From: Sphingosinicella sp942492965
GTDB lineage: Bacteria; Pseudomonadota; Alphaproteobacteria; Sphingomonadales; Sphingomonadaceae
Length of the DNA stretch: 64,000 nucleotides
Direction of reading: 5' to 3'
Assembly (NCBI GenBank): GCA_942492965.1
Contig: OW818656.1
Span: forward strand, 2,418,001-2,482,000
In this document: positions 53,434 to 61,214 of the stretch, one piece after another
Numbering within the stretch: the first letter of the stretch is position 1
Layout: the number at the start of each line of letters is the position of its first letter
Made by a program: the position numbers and the translations under genes
The notes under the pieces: generated by a model
Database searches by the model: none
What the model was told of the DNA's origin: nothing
What the model saw: only the letters and a program-made list of their open reading frames with translations

Positions 53434-54159
53434 ATGACATACTGCGTCGGCGTCCTTCTCAACGATGGCATCGTGCTCCTCTCGGACACGCGCACCAATG
53501 CCGGTTTCGACAACATCGCCAGCTACAAGAAGATGTTCGTGTTCGAGGAGCCGGGCGAGCGCGTGATCGCACTGATGACCGCGGGCAGCCTCTCCGTGAC
53601 GCAGACGGTGATCGCGCGCCTGCGCGACGCGATCGACGATCCCGATCAGACCGAAACGCCTTCGATCATGAAGGCTTCGACGATGCTGGAGGTGGCGCAT
53701 ATCATCGGCGACACGCTTTCGCAGGTCACGTCCGAGGTTTCCGAAAAGCTTGAGCGCATGAAGCAGGGGGCGAGCGCTTCGATGATCCTCGCCGGGCAGC
53801 GCAAGGGCGGCGGCCCGCGCATGTTCCTGATCTACCCGGAAGGCAATTTCATCGAGGCGACGGAAGACACGCCCTTCCTGCAGATCGGCGAGCACAAGTA
53901 CGGCAAGCCGATTCTCGACCGCGTGGTGCGAAAGGACATGGCGATCGACGACGCGCGCAAGGCGCTGCTGCTTTCGATGGATTCGACGCTGCGTTCGAAC
54001 CTGTCGGTTGGGATGCCGCTCGATCTTGCCGTCATCCAAAAGGACGCACTCAAAGTAACAGAATCACATCGCTTCGAGCCCGGCGACCCCGCGTTCTCCG
54101 CCATGTCGGACGCGTGGAGCCGGACGCTGCGCGAAGGCTTCTCGCGCATCGAGATCTGA
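53434..54159 (+). CDS. Anbu: ancestral proteasome beta-subunit-like peptidase
   Basis: 241 aa. It begins MTYCVGVLLNDGIVLLSDTRTNAGFDNIASYKKMFVF. After Met removal Thr2 would be the N-terminal nucleophile of this Ntn-hydrolase, and Asp/Lys of the proteasome triad are in SDTRT and KKM. LSVGMPLDLAVIQKD is an Anbu-type segment. Anbu proteins are related to HslV and the 20S proteasome, and known structures show open helical or ring-like assemblies. No ATPase unfoldase is encoded nearby. It closes the ATP-grasp/alpha-E/transglutaminase operon. Confidence 0.92.
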   Translation: MTYCVGVLLNDGIVLLSDTRTNAGFDNIASYKKMFVFEEPGERVIALMTAGSLSVTQTVIARLRDAIDDPDQTETPSIMKASTMLEVAHIIGDTLSQVTSEVSEKLERMKQGASASMILAGQRKGGGPRMFLIYPEGNFIEATEDTPFLQIGEHKYGKPILDRVVRKDMAIDDARKALLLSMDSTLRSNLSVGMPLDLAVIQKDALKVTESHRFEPGDPAFSAMSDAWSRTLREGFSRIEI

Positions 54160-54163
54160 TCGT

Positions 54164-54577
54164 TCAGGGTTTTCCGAAAAAACGCTCGATGACGCTTTCG
54201 GCAAGACGTGCGGGGCGAAGCGTTTCCGCGTCCACACAGCACCAGCTCGATTTCACCTCGGCGAGCACCTCCTCGCCGCGCTTGATGATCGTTTCGTAGA
54301 ACGCCCGGGCGCCGTGCACCTTTTCAAGGAGTACGGTGGCGATCACCTCGTCGTCGAGGAAGGTGGGGCGCCGGTAGGTGATCTCGTGCTTCAGCGCGAC
54401 CCAGAGGTGCGCGGCAACCGCCTCGGCCGGCGCAAAGCGCTGCCAGTGGCTGAGCACGGCGTCCTGCACCCATTTCAGGTAGCTCGCATTGTTCACGTGC
54501 CCCATGAAATCGATATCGGCGGGGCTGATCTCGATCGCGTAGCTGAACGGGGGGCTGAAGGGGGCGGGTCCGGACAT
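54164..54577 (-). CDS. Hotdog-fold acyl-CoA thioesterase
   Basis: 137 aa, 4-hydroxybenzoyl-CoA thioesterase group. It has EISPADIDFMGHVNNASYLKWVQDAVLSHW, with the catalytic Asp and the GHVNN motif, and KHEITYRRPTFLDDEV. It hydrolyses an acyl-CoA of unknown identity. The start MSGPAPFS at 54577 is preferred because the 23-residue extension has no family similarity. It converges on Anbu with only 4 bases between stops. Confidence 0.85.
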   Translation of the reverse strand: MSGPAPFSPPFSYAIEISPADIDFMGHVNNASYLKWVQDAVLSHWQRFAPAEAVAAHLWVALKHEITYRRPTFLDDEVIATVLLEKVHGARAFYETIIKRGEEVLAEVKSSWCCVDAETLRPARLAESVIERFFGKP

Positions 54578-54651
54578 GCCTTGAATATAGCAGGTGCGCG
54601 GCGAATTTACGAGCGGTGCGCGATTCGGACAGTATGCCGCAGGCACAAACG

Positions 54652-54687
54652 AAAGGCGCCGCCGGAAAGGTCTCCGGCGGCGCCTTT
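54652..54687. terminator. Strong bidirectional hairpin terminator
   Basis: AAAGGCGCCGCCGGA pairs with TCCGGCGGCGCCTTT in a perfect 15-base stem with a 6-base loop. A-rich and T-rich ends allow termination on both strands. On the minus strand it closes the PEP-CTERM gene and insulates the downstream thioesterase gene. Confidence 0.9.
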
Positions 54688-54705
54688 GCGTGACGAAGCT
54701 GTCGC

Positions 54706-55299
54706 TTACGCGGCCTTGCGGCGGCGCGCGGCGCCAAGGCCGATGAGGCCGAGACCGAAGAGCGCAAGCGCGGCCGGCTCCGGCACTTCGACGGGCGCGA
54801 CGACCTTCACGGCCTTGACCGTTGCCTTCACGCCGATCGGCGCGAAGAAATCGATGCCGACGAGGTCGTGGAAATCCACGGTGAACTCGGAACCGTCTGC
54901 GGTGACGATCGCGGAAATGTCGTCCCAGATCAGCGAGCCGCCGGTGATGATGCCGCCAGCAGTGATGTAGTAGGCTTCACCGCCCGAAGAGGCCGAACCG
55001 GCGATCGGCTCGAAAAAAGCGAGCGTTGCGGTGAACGTGGCGTGGCCCGCACCGAAGCCGCTCGGCGTGATCTGGCCGAAGTTGAACGTGTAGCCTTCGC
55101 CTTCCTCGAGCGAGAACGAGAAGTCGCTCCCGAAGGAGAGGCCGCTGGAAACGCCGCACCAGCCGATGCAACCGCTCGTGTCCACGGTGAGGCTGGAGCC
55201 GCCCTGATCGACGTCGAAAACGAGGCCGGCATTGGCCGGGGCAGCGAAAGCGGTGATGCCCAGCAGGGCGGTCGCAGCGGCGACTTTCAAAATGTTCAA
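54706..55299 (-). CDS. PEP-CTERM sorting-signal exported protein
   Basis: 197 aa from TTG 55299, preceded by GGAG 8 bases upstream. A signal peptide (ILKVAAATALLGITAFAAPANA) precedes a Gly/Ser/Phe-rich mature domain with a CIGWC pair. The C-terminus is VPEPAALALFGLGLIGLGAARRRKAA: the PEP motif, a hydrophobic helix and a basic tail. This signal is cut by exosortase and the protein is typically moved to the surface or exopolysaccharide. No exosortase gene is in this window. The domain function is unknown. Confidence 0.85.
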   Translation of the reverse strand: MNILKVAAATALLGITAFAAPANAGLVFDVDQGGSSLTVDTSGCIGWCGVSSGLSFGSDFSFSLEEGEGYTFNFGQITPSGFGAGHATFTATLAFFEPIAGSASSGGEAYYITAGGIITGGSLIWDDISAIVTADGSEFTVDFHDLVGIDFFAPIGVKATVKAVKVVAPVEVPEPAALALFGLGLIGLGAARRRKAA

Positions 55300-55447
55300 G
55301 TTTTTTCTCCAAGCAAAGCAACGGTTTGATGGCGTTAACCATGCAATGCACATGCCATGCCGGAAAACTTACGCTGTTCCGCGCGATACGGAGTCGGTCT
55401 TCGTAACGCCTCCGTAAAAACTGTTAAGAATTCCGACGCTCTCGCGC

Positions 55448-56434
55448 TCAGAACCAGGTGCGCACGCCGACGAGCCAGCGCACGGCGTCCACGTCTTCGC
55501 CCGCCGCGCGCGCGAAATCCGCCGTGTCGCCGAGCTTGCGATGCCATTCGACACCCACATAGGGCCGGAATTGCGGGACGAATTCATAGCCGAGCCGAGC
55601 GCCCGCCTCGATCGCGGAGAGGCCCGCGCCGATCCCGTATTCGGGGATGTCCTGCGCCGAAAGCTCCAGCTCGACGCGCGGCTGCAGGATCAGCTTCTGC
55701 GTCAGCCGCTGGTCGTATTCGGCCTCGATGCGCGCCGTGACGTCGCCCTTCGTGGAGATGAAGGCCGCGGCGTCCACCTCGAACTTGTAGGGCGCGAGGC
55801 CCTGGATGCCGATCACCGCGTGCGCGCGGTCCGGCTCCGGGCGGATGTCGTAGCGCACGCCCGCCTGCAGATCGAAGAACGGGCCGATCGCGTGGCTCCA
55901 CAGCGCCTGAACCTCGGCGGATTCAAGCGGCGCGCCGAATGCGCCTTCGCCCTCGGTCTTCCACCAGAATTTGTCGATGTCGCGGCCGATCCAGCCCTGC
56001 ACGTCCCACAGGTACGTCTCGTGGCCTTGCCCGAACCCGGCTTCGAGCCGATCGACGATGGTCTTCGCCACCGTCATACCGCCCGTCTCCTTGTAGAGCG
56101 CAGCGCGCGCGGCGGCCATTGTCTCGGCGCCGAACACGGCATCGGCGGCATGGACCGCGCCCGAGGTTGCAGCGGCGGGCGGCGGGCCTTTCGGGATGGC
56201 GGGGCCGGAAGGGGCGGCGGCGTGTCCCGCGTGCGGGTCCGCTGCCGGCGGCATGACGTGCCCGGCATGGGGATCGTCGGCTGGCGGCATCGCATGGCCT
56301 GCATGAGGGTCATCTGCCGGTGGCATGACATGACCCGCATGGGGATCGTCGGCGGGCATCTGATGCTGCGAATGGTCCTGCGCGAACGCCGGGCCAGCGG
56401 CGCCGATCAGGAGGAGCGCGATCAGCCGCTTCAT
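55448..56434 (-). CDS. copB: Copper resistance outer-membrane protein CopB
   Basis: 328 aa. A signal peptide is followed by a His/Met-rich linker with four repeats of the type DPHAGH-MPPAD (residues about 28-75), a likely copper-binding region. The rest is a CopB beta-barrel domain (FWWKTEGEGAFGAPLESAEVQALWSHAIGPFFDLQAGVRYD, ending in TWF with a terminal aromatic). It acts with the CopA oxidase, whose stop overlaps its ATG by 4 bases. Confidence 0.92.
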   Translation of the reverse strand: MKRLIALLLIGAAGPAFAQDHSQHQMPADDPHAGHVMPPADDPHAGHAMPPADDPHAGHVMPPAADPHAGHAAAPSGPAIPKGPPPAAATSGAVHAADAVFGAETMAAARAALYKETGGMTVAKTIVDRLEAGFGQGHETYLWDVQGWIGRDIDKFWWKTEGEGAFGAPLESAEVQALWSHAIGPFFDLQAGVRYDIRPEPDRAHAVIGIQGLAPYKFEVDAAAFISTKGDVTARIEAEYDQRLTQKLILQPRVELELSAQDIPEYGIGAGLSAIEAGARLGYEFVPQFRPYVGVEWHRKLGDTADFARAAGEDVDAVRWLVGVRTWF

Positions 56435-58116
56435 GCCGCGTCTCCCGCACCGTCCATGGGCCTTACCGTCACCACGTTGAACATGCCGAGGTGCATGTGC
56501 ATCAGCAGGTGGCAGTGGAACGCCCAGTCGCCGGGCGCGTCGGCGGTGAGGTCGAAGGAGACCTTGCCGCCGGGCAGCACGTTCACCGTGTGCTTCCTCG
56601 GGTGGCGGCCCTCGTGGCCGTTCACGACCTCGAAGAAATGCCCGTGCAGGTGGATGGGGTGCGCCATCATCGTGTCGTTCACCAGCGTCACGCGTACGCG
56701 CTCGTTCTTCTCGAAGCGGAACGGCTCGGTCACTGGGCTGAACTGCTCGCCGTTGAACGACCACATGTAGCGTTCCATGTTGCTCGTCAGGTGGATTTCG
56801 AGGCTGCGTGAGGGCGGCCGGGTGTCCGGGTTCGGCGCCAGCGCGACGAGATCGGTGTAGACGAGCACGCGGTGCGTTTCATCCTCGAGGCCAAGGCCAC
56901 GGTCGCCGACGCGGTCCACCGGCATCGGCGCGACCATGTCGACGCCGGGATTGAGTTTGATGCCCGCGCTTGCGGCGTTTTCGGGATCGCGCATCTTCAT
57001 GGAATGGCCCATCGAGGCGTGATCGCCGCCGCCACCGTGGCCCATGTCCTTCATCGAAAGCGTCGGGCGGTCGCGCAGCTTCGGCACCGGCGCGCTCATG
57101 CCCATGCGGGGCGCCAGCGTCGCGCGGGCCATGCCGGAGCGGTCGACGCTTTCGGCGGCGAGCGTATAGGCGGCGTCCCCCGGCGTCACGATCACATCAT
57201 AGGTCTCGGCAACGCTGATCTGGAGTTCGTCCGTCTCCACGGGCCGCACGTTCTCGCCGTCGGCGTTCACCACGGTCATGGGCAGGCCGGGGATGCGGAC
57301 GTTGAAGATCGTCATGGCTGACGCGTTGATGATGCGCAGTCGCACGCGCTCGCCCGGCGTGAACAGGCCGGTCCAGTTCTCCGCCGGCCCGTGGCCGTTC
57401 ACGAGATAGGTGTAGGTCGCGCCGGTCACGTCCGAAATATCGGCGGGGCTCATCCGCATCGCGCCCCATTCCAGCCGGTCCTTCAGACTCTGGCCCTTAC
57501 CCGCCAGCAGCTCGGCGAGATTAGGGTTGTCGCGGCGGAAGAACTCCGGATCCTGCTTCAGAATTTTCATGATCGCGTGCGGATGCATGAAGCTCCAGTC
57601 CGAAAGCACGATCACGTGCTCGCGGTCGTAGGCGACTGGGTCCGCGCCCGCCGGATCGATGACGATCGGGCCGTAGTGGCCCATCGCCTCCTGCAGGTTC
57701 GAGTGGCTGTGATACCAGTAGGTGCCCGACTGGATCACTGGGAATTCGTAGGTGAAGCTGGAATGTGGCGCGATGCCGGGGAAGCTGATGCCCGGCACGC
57801 CGTCCATCTGGAACGGCAGAAGCAGCCCGTGCCAGTGGATCGATGTGTCTTCATCAAGGTGATTGGTAACGATCAGCCGCGCGGTCTCGCCTTCTTTCAG
57901 GCGGATCAGCGGCGCGGGCAGCGTGCCGTTCACGGTCACCGCGTGGCCGGTGCGGCCGCCGACGGTGAAGGGCGTGTGGCCGACGTTCAGCCGAATCTCG
58001 GGGCCTGACAGCGTGGTGGGAAGGCCGGGGGTGCCGCTCCGTGCCCATGTAGGGAAGAGAGCCGTTGCGCCGATACCGCCGATCAGCGCGCGCCGGGAAA
58101 GGGTGAGTCCGTTCAT
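56431..58116 (-). CDS. copA: Copper resistance multicopper oxidase CopA
   Basis: 561 aa from MNGLTLSRRALIGGIGATAL, a twin-arginine (SRRALIG) signal for folded export. Copper-site motifs are IHWHGLLLPFQMDG, YWYHSHSNLQEA, HPIHLHGHFFEV and HCHLLMHMHLGM, a complete type 1/2/3 set. A Met/His-rich stretch (MGHGGGGDHASMGHSMKM) probably binds Cu(I). It oxidises periplasmic Cu(I). It is divergent from the Cu-ATPase, with MerR-type operators between. Confidence 0.95.
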   Translation of the reverse strand: MNGLTLSRRALIGGIGATALFPTWARSGTPGLPTTLSGPEIRLNVGHTPFTVGGRTGHAVTVNGTLPAPLIRLKEGETARLIVTNHLDEDTSIHWHGLLLPFQMDGVPGISFPGIAPHSSFTYEFPVIQSGTYWYHSHSNLQEAMGHYGPIVIDPAGADPVAYDREHVIVLSDWSFMHPHAIMKILKQDPEFFRRDNPNLAELLAGKGQSLKDRLEWGAMRMSPADISDVTGATYTYLVNGHGPAENWTGLFTPGERVRLRIINASAMTIFNVRIPGLPMTVVNADGENVRPVETDELQISVAETYDVIVTPGDAAYTLAAESVDRSGMARATLAPRMGMSAPVPKLRDRPTLSMKDMGHGGGGDHASMGHSMKMRDPENAASAGIKLNPGVDMVAPMPVDRVGDRGLGLEDETHRVLVYTDLVALAPNPDTRPPSRSLEIHLTSNMERYMWSFNGEQFSPVTEPFRFEKNERVRVTLVNDTMMAHPIHLHGHFFEVVNGHEGRHPRKHTVNVLPGGKVSFDLTADAPGDWAFHCHLLMHMHLGMFNVVTVRPMDGAGDAA

Positions 58117-58124
58117 GGTGAGGA

Positions 58125-58157
58125 TATTTGCACCTTGACACTGTGATAAGGTCAAGG
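58125..58157 (-). promoter_or_regulatory. MerR-type promoter/operator driving copAB
   Basis: On the minus strand TTGACC (-35) and CAAATA (-10) are separated by 19 bases, the long spacing typical of MerR/CueR-activated promoters. The dyad CCTTGAC-N11-GTCAAGG (58133-58157) overlaps the -35 and spacer. It points at copA/copB. Confidence 0.65.
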
Positions 58158-58162
58158 GGCTC

Positions 58163-58193
58163 TTGACCCTCACATCGTGTAAAGGTTCAATGT
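58163..58193 (+). promoter_or_regulatory. MerR-type promoter/operator driving the Cu-ATPase and cueR
   Basis: On the plus strand TTGACC, a 19-base spacer and CAATGT repeat the architecture of the divergent site. The imperfect dyad TTGACCCT-N12-AGGTTCAA covers it. The 23-base operator core resembles that of the minus-strand promoter at 17 of 23 positions by eye. Confidence 0.6.
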
Positions 58194-58214
58194 GCCGGCA
58201 AGAGGAGATTTTCA

Positions 58215-60377
58215 GTGTCCGATTGCTGCAAACACCATGATCATCGACAGAGTATGCCGGTCGATCCCGCAACCGTGGCGCCCGGCGTCATGTGGATCTG
58301 CCCGATGCACGCGCAGATTCGGCAGGACGGGCCGGGTACGTGCCCGATCTGCGGCATGGCGCTGGAGCCCGAGTCGCCATCGCTGGACGACGCGCCAAAC
58401 CCTGAGCTGATCGATTTCACGCGGCGTCTCTGGGTCGCCGCCGCACTCGCGCTGCCGCTGTTCGTGCTGGCGATGGGGACGGACATGCTCGGCTGGCACC
58501 TGCTGCCGATGCGCACGATGGTGTTCGTCCAGCTCGCGCTCGCGACCCCCGTGGTGCTGTGGGCCGGGCTGCCGTTCTTCGCGCGGGCCATCGCGTCGGT
58601 CCGCACGCGCAACCTCAACATGTTCACGCTCATCGGCCTCGGCGTCGGGGTGGCCTATGCCTACAGCGTCGTAGCGGCGCTCGCGCCCGGTCTGTTCCCC
58701 GAAAGCCTGGGGGTGCACGGGCAGGTGCCCGTGTATTTCGAGGCGGCGGCAGTGATCGTTGCGCTTGTTCTGCTCGGGCAGGTGCTCGAGCTGCGCGCCC
58801 GCGCCGCGACGGGCAAGGCGATCAAGGCGCTGCTCGGCCTCGCGCCGAAGCTCGCGCGGCGGATAGCACCGGACGGCGGTGAGACGGATGTGGACATCGG
58901 CCACATCGCCGTCGGCGACCTCTTGCGTGTGCGCCCCGGCGAGAAGATTCCCGTGGATGGCATCGTCGAGGATGGGCGCTCGTCCGTCGACGAATCGATG
59001 CTGACGGGCGAGTCGCTGCCTGCCGAAAAGGCGCCCGGCGACGCGGTGACGGGCGCGACGGTGAACGGTACCGGGATGCTCGTCGTGCGCGCCGCGCGCG
59101 TCGGCAGCGACACGATGCTTGCGCAGATCGTTCGCATGGTGGCGGAAGCGCAGCGTTCGCGCGCGCCGATCCAGAGCCTCGCCGACACGGTTTCGGGCTG
59201 GTTCGTGCCAGCCGTCGTGCTGGTCGCCATCCTCGCCTTCGCCGTGTGGCTGTTCGTGGGGCCGGAGCCGCGCCTCGCTCACGCGCTCGTCGCGGGCGTT
59301 TCGGTGCTCATCATCGCCTGCCCCTGCGCGCTCGGGCTCGCGACGCCGATGTCGATCATGGTCGGCACGGGGCGCGGCGCGGCGGCGGGCGTGCTCGTCC
59401 GTAATGCCGAAGCGCTGGAGCGCATGGAAAAGGTCGACACGCTCGTCGTCGACAAGACCGGCACACTGACGCTGGGGAAACCCCGCCTTGTCGGCATCGA
59501 AGGGGATGATCCGGACACGATGCTGCGTCTCGCCGCCTCGGTCGAACGCGGCAGCGAGCATCCGCTTGCCGCCGCGATCGTCGATGCCGCGGAAGAACGC
59601 GGCCTTGCCCTCGCCGATGTTTCGGATTTCGCGTCCGAAACGGGAAAGGGCGTCACGGGGATGGTGGATGGCCGCCGCGTGATGCTCGGCAACCGCGCGA
59701 TGATAGCGGGCCTCGATACCTCCGCGCTCGACGCGAAGGCCGATGCCCGGCGCGCGGCGGGCGAGGGCGTCATGTACCTCGCAATCGACGGCGTCTTCGC
59801 GGGCTTCCTCGCGGTCGCCGATCCGGTGAAGGACAGCGCGGCGGAGGCGATCGCCGCCCTCAAGCGCGAAGGTCTGCACATCGTCATGCTCACCGGCGAC
59901 AACAGAAAGACCGCCGAAGCCGTGGCGAAGCGGATCGGCGGTATCGACGCCGTGATCGCCGAGGTGCTGCCCGCCGACAAGCAGAAGGCCGTCGAACGCC
60001 TGCGCGCCGAGGGCCGCATCGTCGCCATGGCGGGGGACGGCATCAACGATGCCCCCGCACTTGCCGCCGCGAACGTCGGCATCGCGATGGGTACGGGCAC
60101 TGATGTCGCGATGGAAAGCGCCAGCGTGACGCTCGTGAAGGGCGATCTTCGCGGCATCGTCCGCGCGCGCCGCCTCAGCCGCACGGTGATGCGCAACATC
60201 CGGCAGAACCTGTTCTTCTCGTTCGTGTTCAACGCGGCGGGCGTTCCGATCGCGGCGGGCGTGCTCTATCCGGTGTTCGGGCTGCTGCTGAGCCCGATGA
60301 TCGCGGGCGCGGCCATGTCGCTGAGCTCGGTCACGGTGATCGGCAATGCGCTCAGGTTGAGGGGGGTGAGGCTGTGA
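58215..60377 (+). CDS. copA: Copper-exporting P-type ATPase
   Basis: 720 aa from GTG 58215, with AGAGGAG upstream. The His/Cys-rich N-terminus (CCKHHDH) and the zinc-ribbon-like CPMHAQIRQDGPGTCPICGMALEP replace the usual HMA domain. Eight transmembrane helices carry the CPC metal site (Cys369-Cys371), and the phosphorylated Asp413 is in DKTGTLTLGKP. GDGINDAP is present. It exports Cu(I) from the cytoplasm. Here the symbol follows P1B-ATPase usage and is distinct from the CopA oxidase. It overlaps cueR by 4 bases. Confidence 0.93.
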   Translation: MSDCCKHHDHRQSMPVDPATVAPGVMWICPMHAQIRQDGPGTCPICGMALEPESPSLDDAPNPELIDFTRRLWVAAALALPLFVLAMGTDMLGWHLLPMRTMVFVQLALATPVVLWAGLPFFARAIASVRTRNLNMFTLIGLGVGVAYAYSVVAALAPGLFPESLGVHGQVPVYFEAAAVIVALVLLGQVLELRARAATGKAIKALLGLAPKLARRIAPDGGETDVDIGHIAVGDLLRVRPGEKIPVDGIVEDGRSSVDESMLTGESLPAEKAPGDAVTGATVNGTGMLVVRAARVGSDTMLAQIVRMVAEAQRSRAPIQSLADTVSGWFVPAVVLVAILAFAVWLFVGPEPRLAHALVAGVSVLIIACPCALGLATPMSIMVGTGRGAAAGVLVRNAEALERMEKVDTLVVDKTGTLTLGKPRLVGIEGDDPDTMLRLAASVERGSEHPLAAAIVDAAEERGLALADVSDFASETGKGVTGMVDGRRVMLGNRAMIAGLDTSALDAKADARRAAGEGVMYLAIDGVFAGFLAVADPVKDSAAEAIAALKREGLHIVMLTGDNRKTAEAVAKRIGGIDAVIAEVLPADKQKAVERLRAEGRIVAMAGDGINDAPALAAANVGIAMGTGTDVAMESASVTLVKGDLRGIVRARRLSRTVMRNIRQNLFFSFVFNAAGVPIAAGVLYPVFGLLLSPMIAGAAMSLSSVTVIGNALRLRGVRL

Positions 60378-60769
60378 ACATTGGCGCGGCATCGAAGAAA
60401 AGCGGCGTCAGCCAGCGCATGATCCGCCACTATGAAGGCATCGGCCTCATCCCGCTGCCGCCCCGGCGGGACTCGGGCTACCGGGACTATGGCGAAGACG
60501 ATGTCCACCGGCTCCGTTTCATCGCCAACGCCCGCGACCTCGGCTTCGGCATCGAGGAAATCCGCACGCTTCTGGCACTCTGGTCGGACCGGGAGCGCAG
60601 CAGCGCAGACGTGAAACGCCTCGCCCTCCAGCAGGCCGAGGCGCTCGCTGAGAAGATGAAGGCGATCGAGGCGATGCGCCGCACGCTCATCCACCTCGCA
60701 AAGGGCTGCCACGGCGATTCCCGCCCCGAATGCCCGATCATCGATGCGCTCGCGGCGCGGGTTAATTAA
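60374..60769 (+). CDS. cueR: CueR, copper-responsive MerR-family activator
   Basis: 131 aa from GTG 60374. A MerR winged helix (MNIGAASKKSGVSQRMIRHYEGIGLIP) is followed by a long dimer helix. The metal loop is C112-x7-C120 (CHGDSRPEC), and Ser77 sits where CueR has the Ser that selects monovalent metal. It should activate both divergent promoters at 58125-58193 in response to Cu(I). It is translated from inside the ATPase stop. Confidence 0.93.
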   Translation: MNIGAASKKSGVSQRMIRHYEGIGLIPLPPRRDSGYRDYGEDDVHRLRFIANARDLGFGIEEIRTLLALWSDRERSSADVKRLALQQAEALAEKMKAIEAMRRTLIHLAKGCHGDSRPECPIIDALAARVN

Positions 60770-60806
60770 ACGGCGATATTCGGCGGCTTATCTTTGGCGC
60801 TTCGGA

Positions 60807-61133
60807 ATGGAGCGGCCTTTGATGCGCCTTTGCCTGATCTTTCTCGGTATCATCCTGCTGCCTCAGAAGGTGACGGCAGCAGATGGTGTCGTGGACGTCA
60901 GCCTGAAGATTGATACCGACGGGCGGGTGGCAGAATGCCGGGTGCTTCGGTCCAGTGGCTACGCGAAACTGGATGCCAGGACATGTGCGATACTGCGCCG
61001 CACGAAGCGCTTCGAAGCCAAACGCTATGGCGGCAAGGGCGTTGTCTACGAACGGGTGGAGACATACCGCTGGCAGGTGCCGCGCGCGCCGAAACCGGTC
61101 GAGCCACAGATTCGCGAAACCCGCATTCATTGA
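60807..61133 (+). CDS. Small exported TonB C-terminal-like protein
   Basis: 108 aa from ATG 60807; a second ATG at 60822 would start the signal peptide (MRLCLIFLGIILLPQKVTA) directly. The mature part, GVVDVSLKIDTDGRVAECRVLRSSGYAKLDARTCAILRRTKRF, resembles the TonB C-terminal domain. The usual membrane anchor and Pro-rich linker are absent. Two Cys may form a disulfide. It could be a free-standing periplasmic TonB-C-like domain of unknown partner. It lies between cueR and secA. Confidence 0.65.
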   Translation: MERPLMRLCLIFLGIILLPQKVTAADGVVDVSLKIDTDGRVAECRVLRSSGYAKLDARTCAILRRTKRFEAKRYGGKGVVYERVETYRWQVPRAPKPVEPQIRETRIH

Positions 61134-61214
61134 CTATAAAGCGCGCCGTTCCTATGTCGGCGGCGATGTTGGGGCGCGCCTGTGCGGCCCCGCCCTTTGC
61201 GCACAAGGTCCTTC

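Noticed and set aside
58212..60392. 726-residue minus-strand frame opposite the copper ATPase
   Set aside because: The plus strand has all P-type ATPase motifs; the antisense product is low-complexity and His/Arg-rich.
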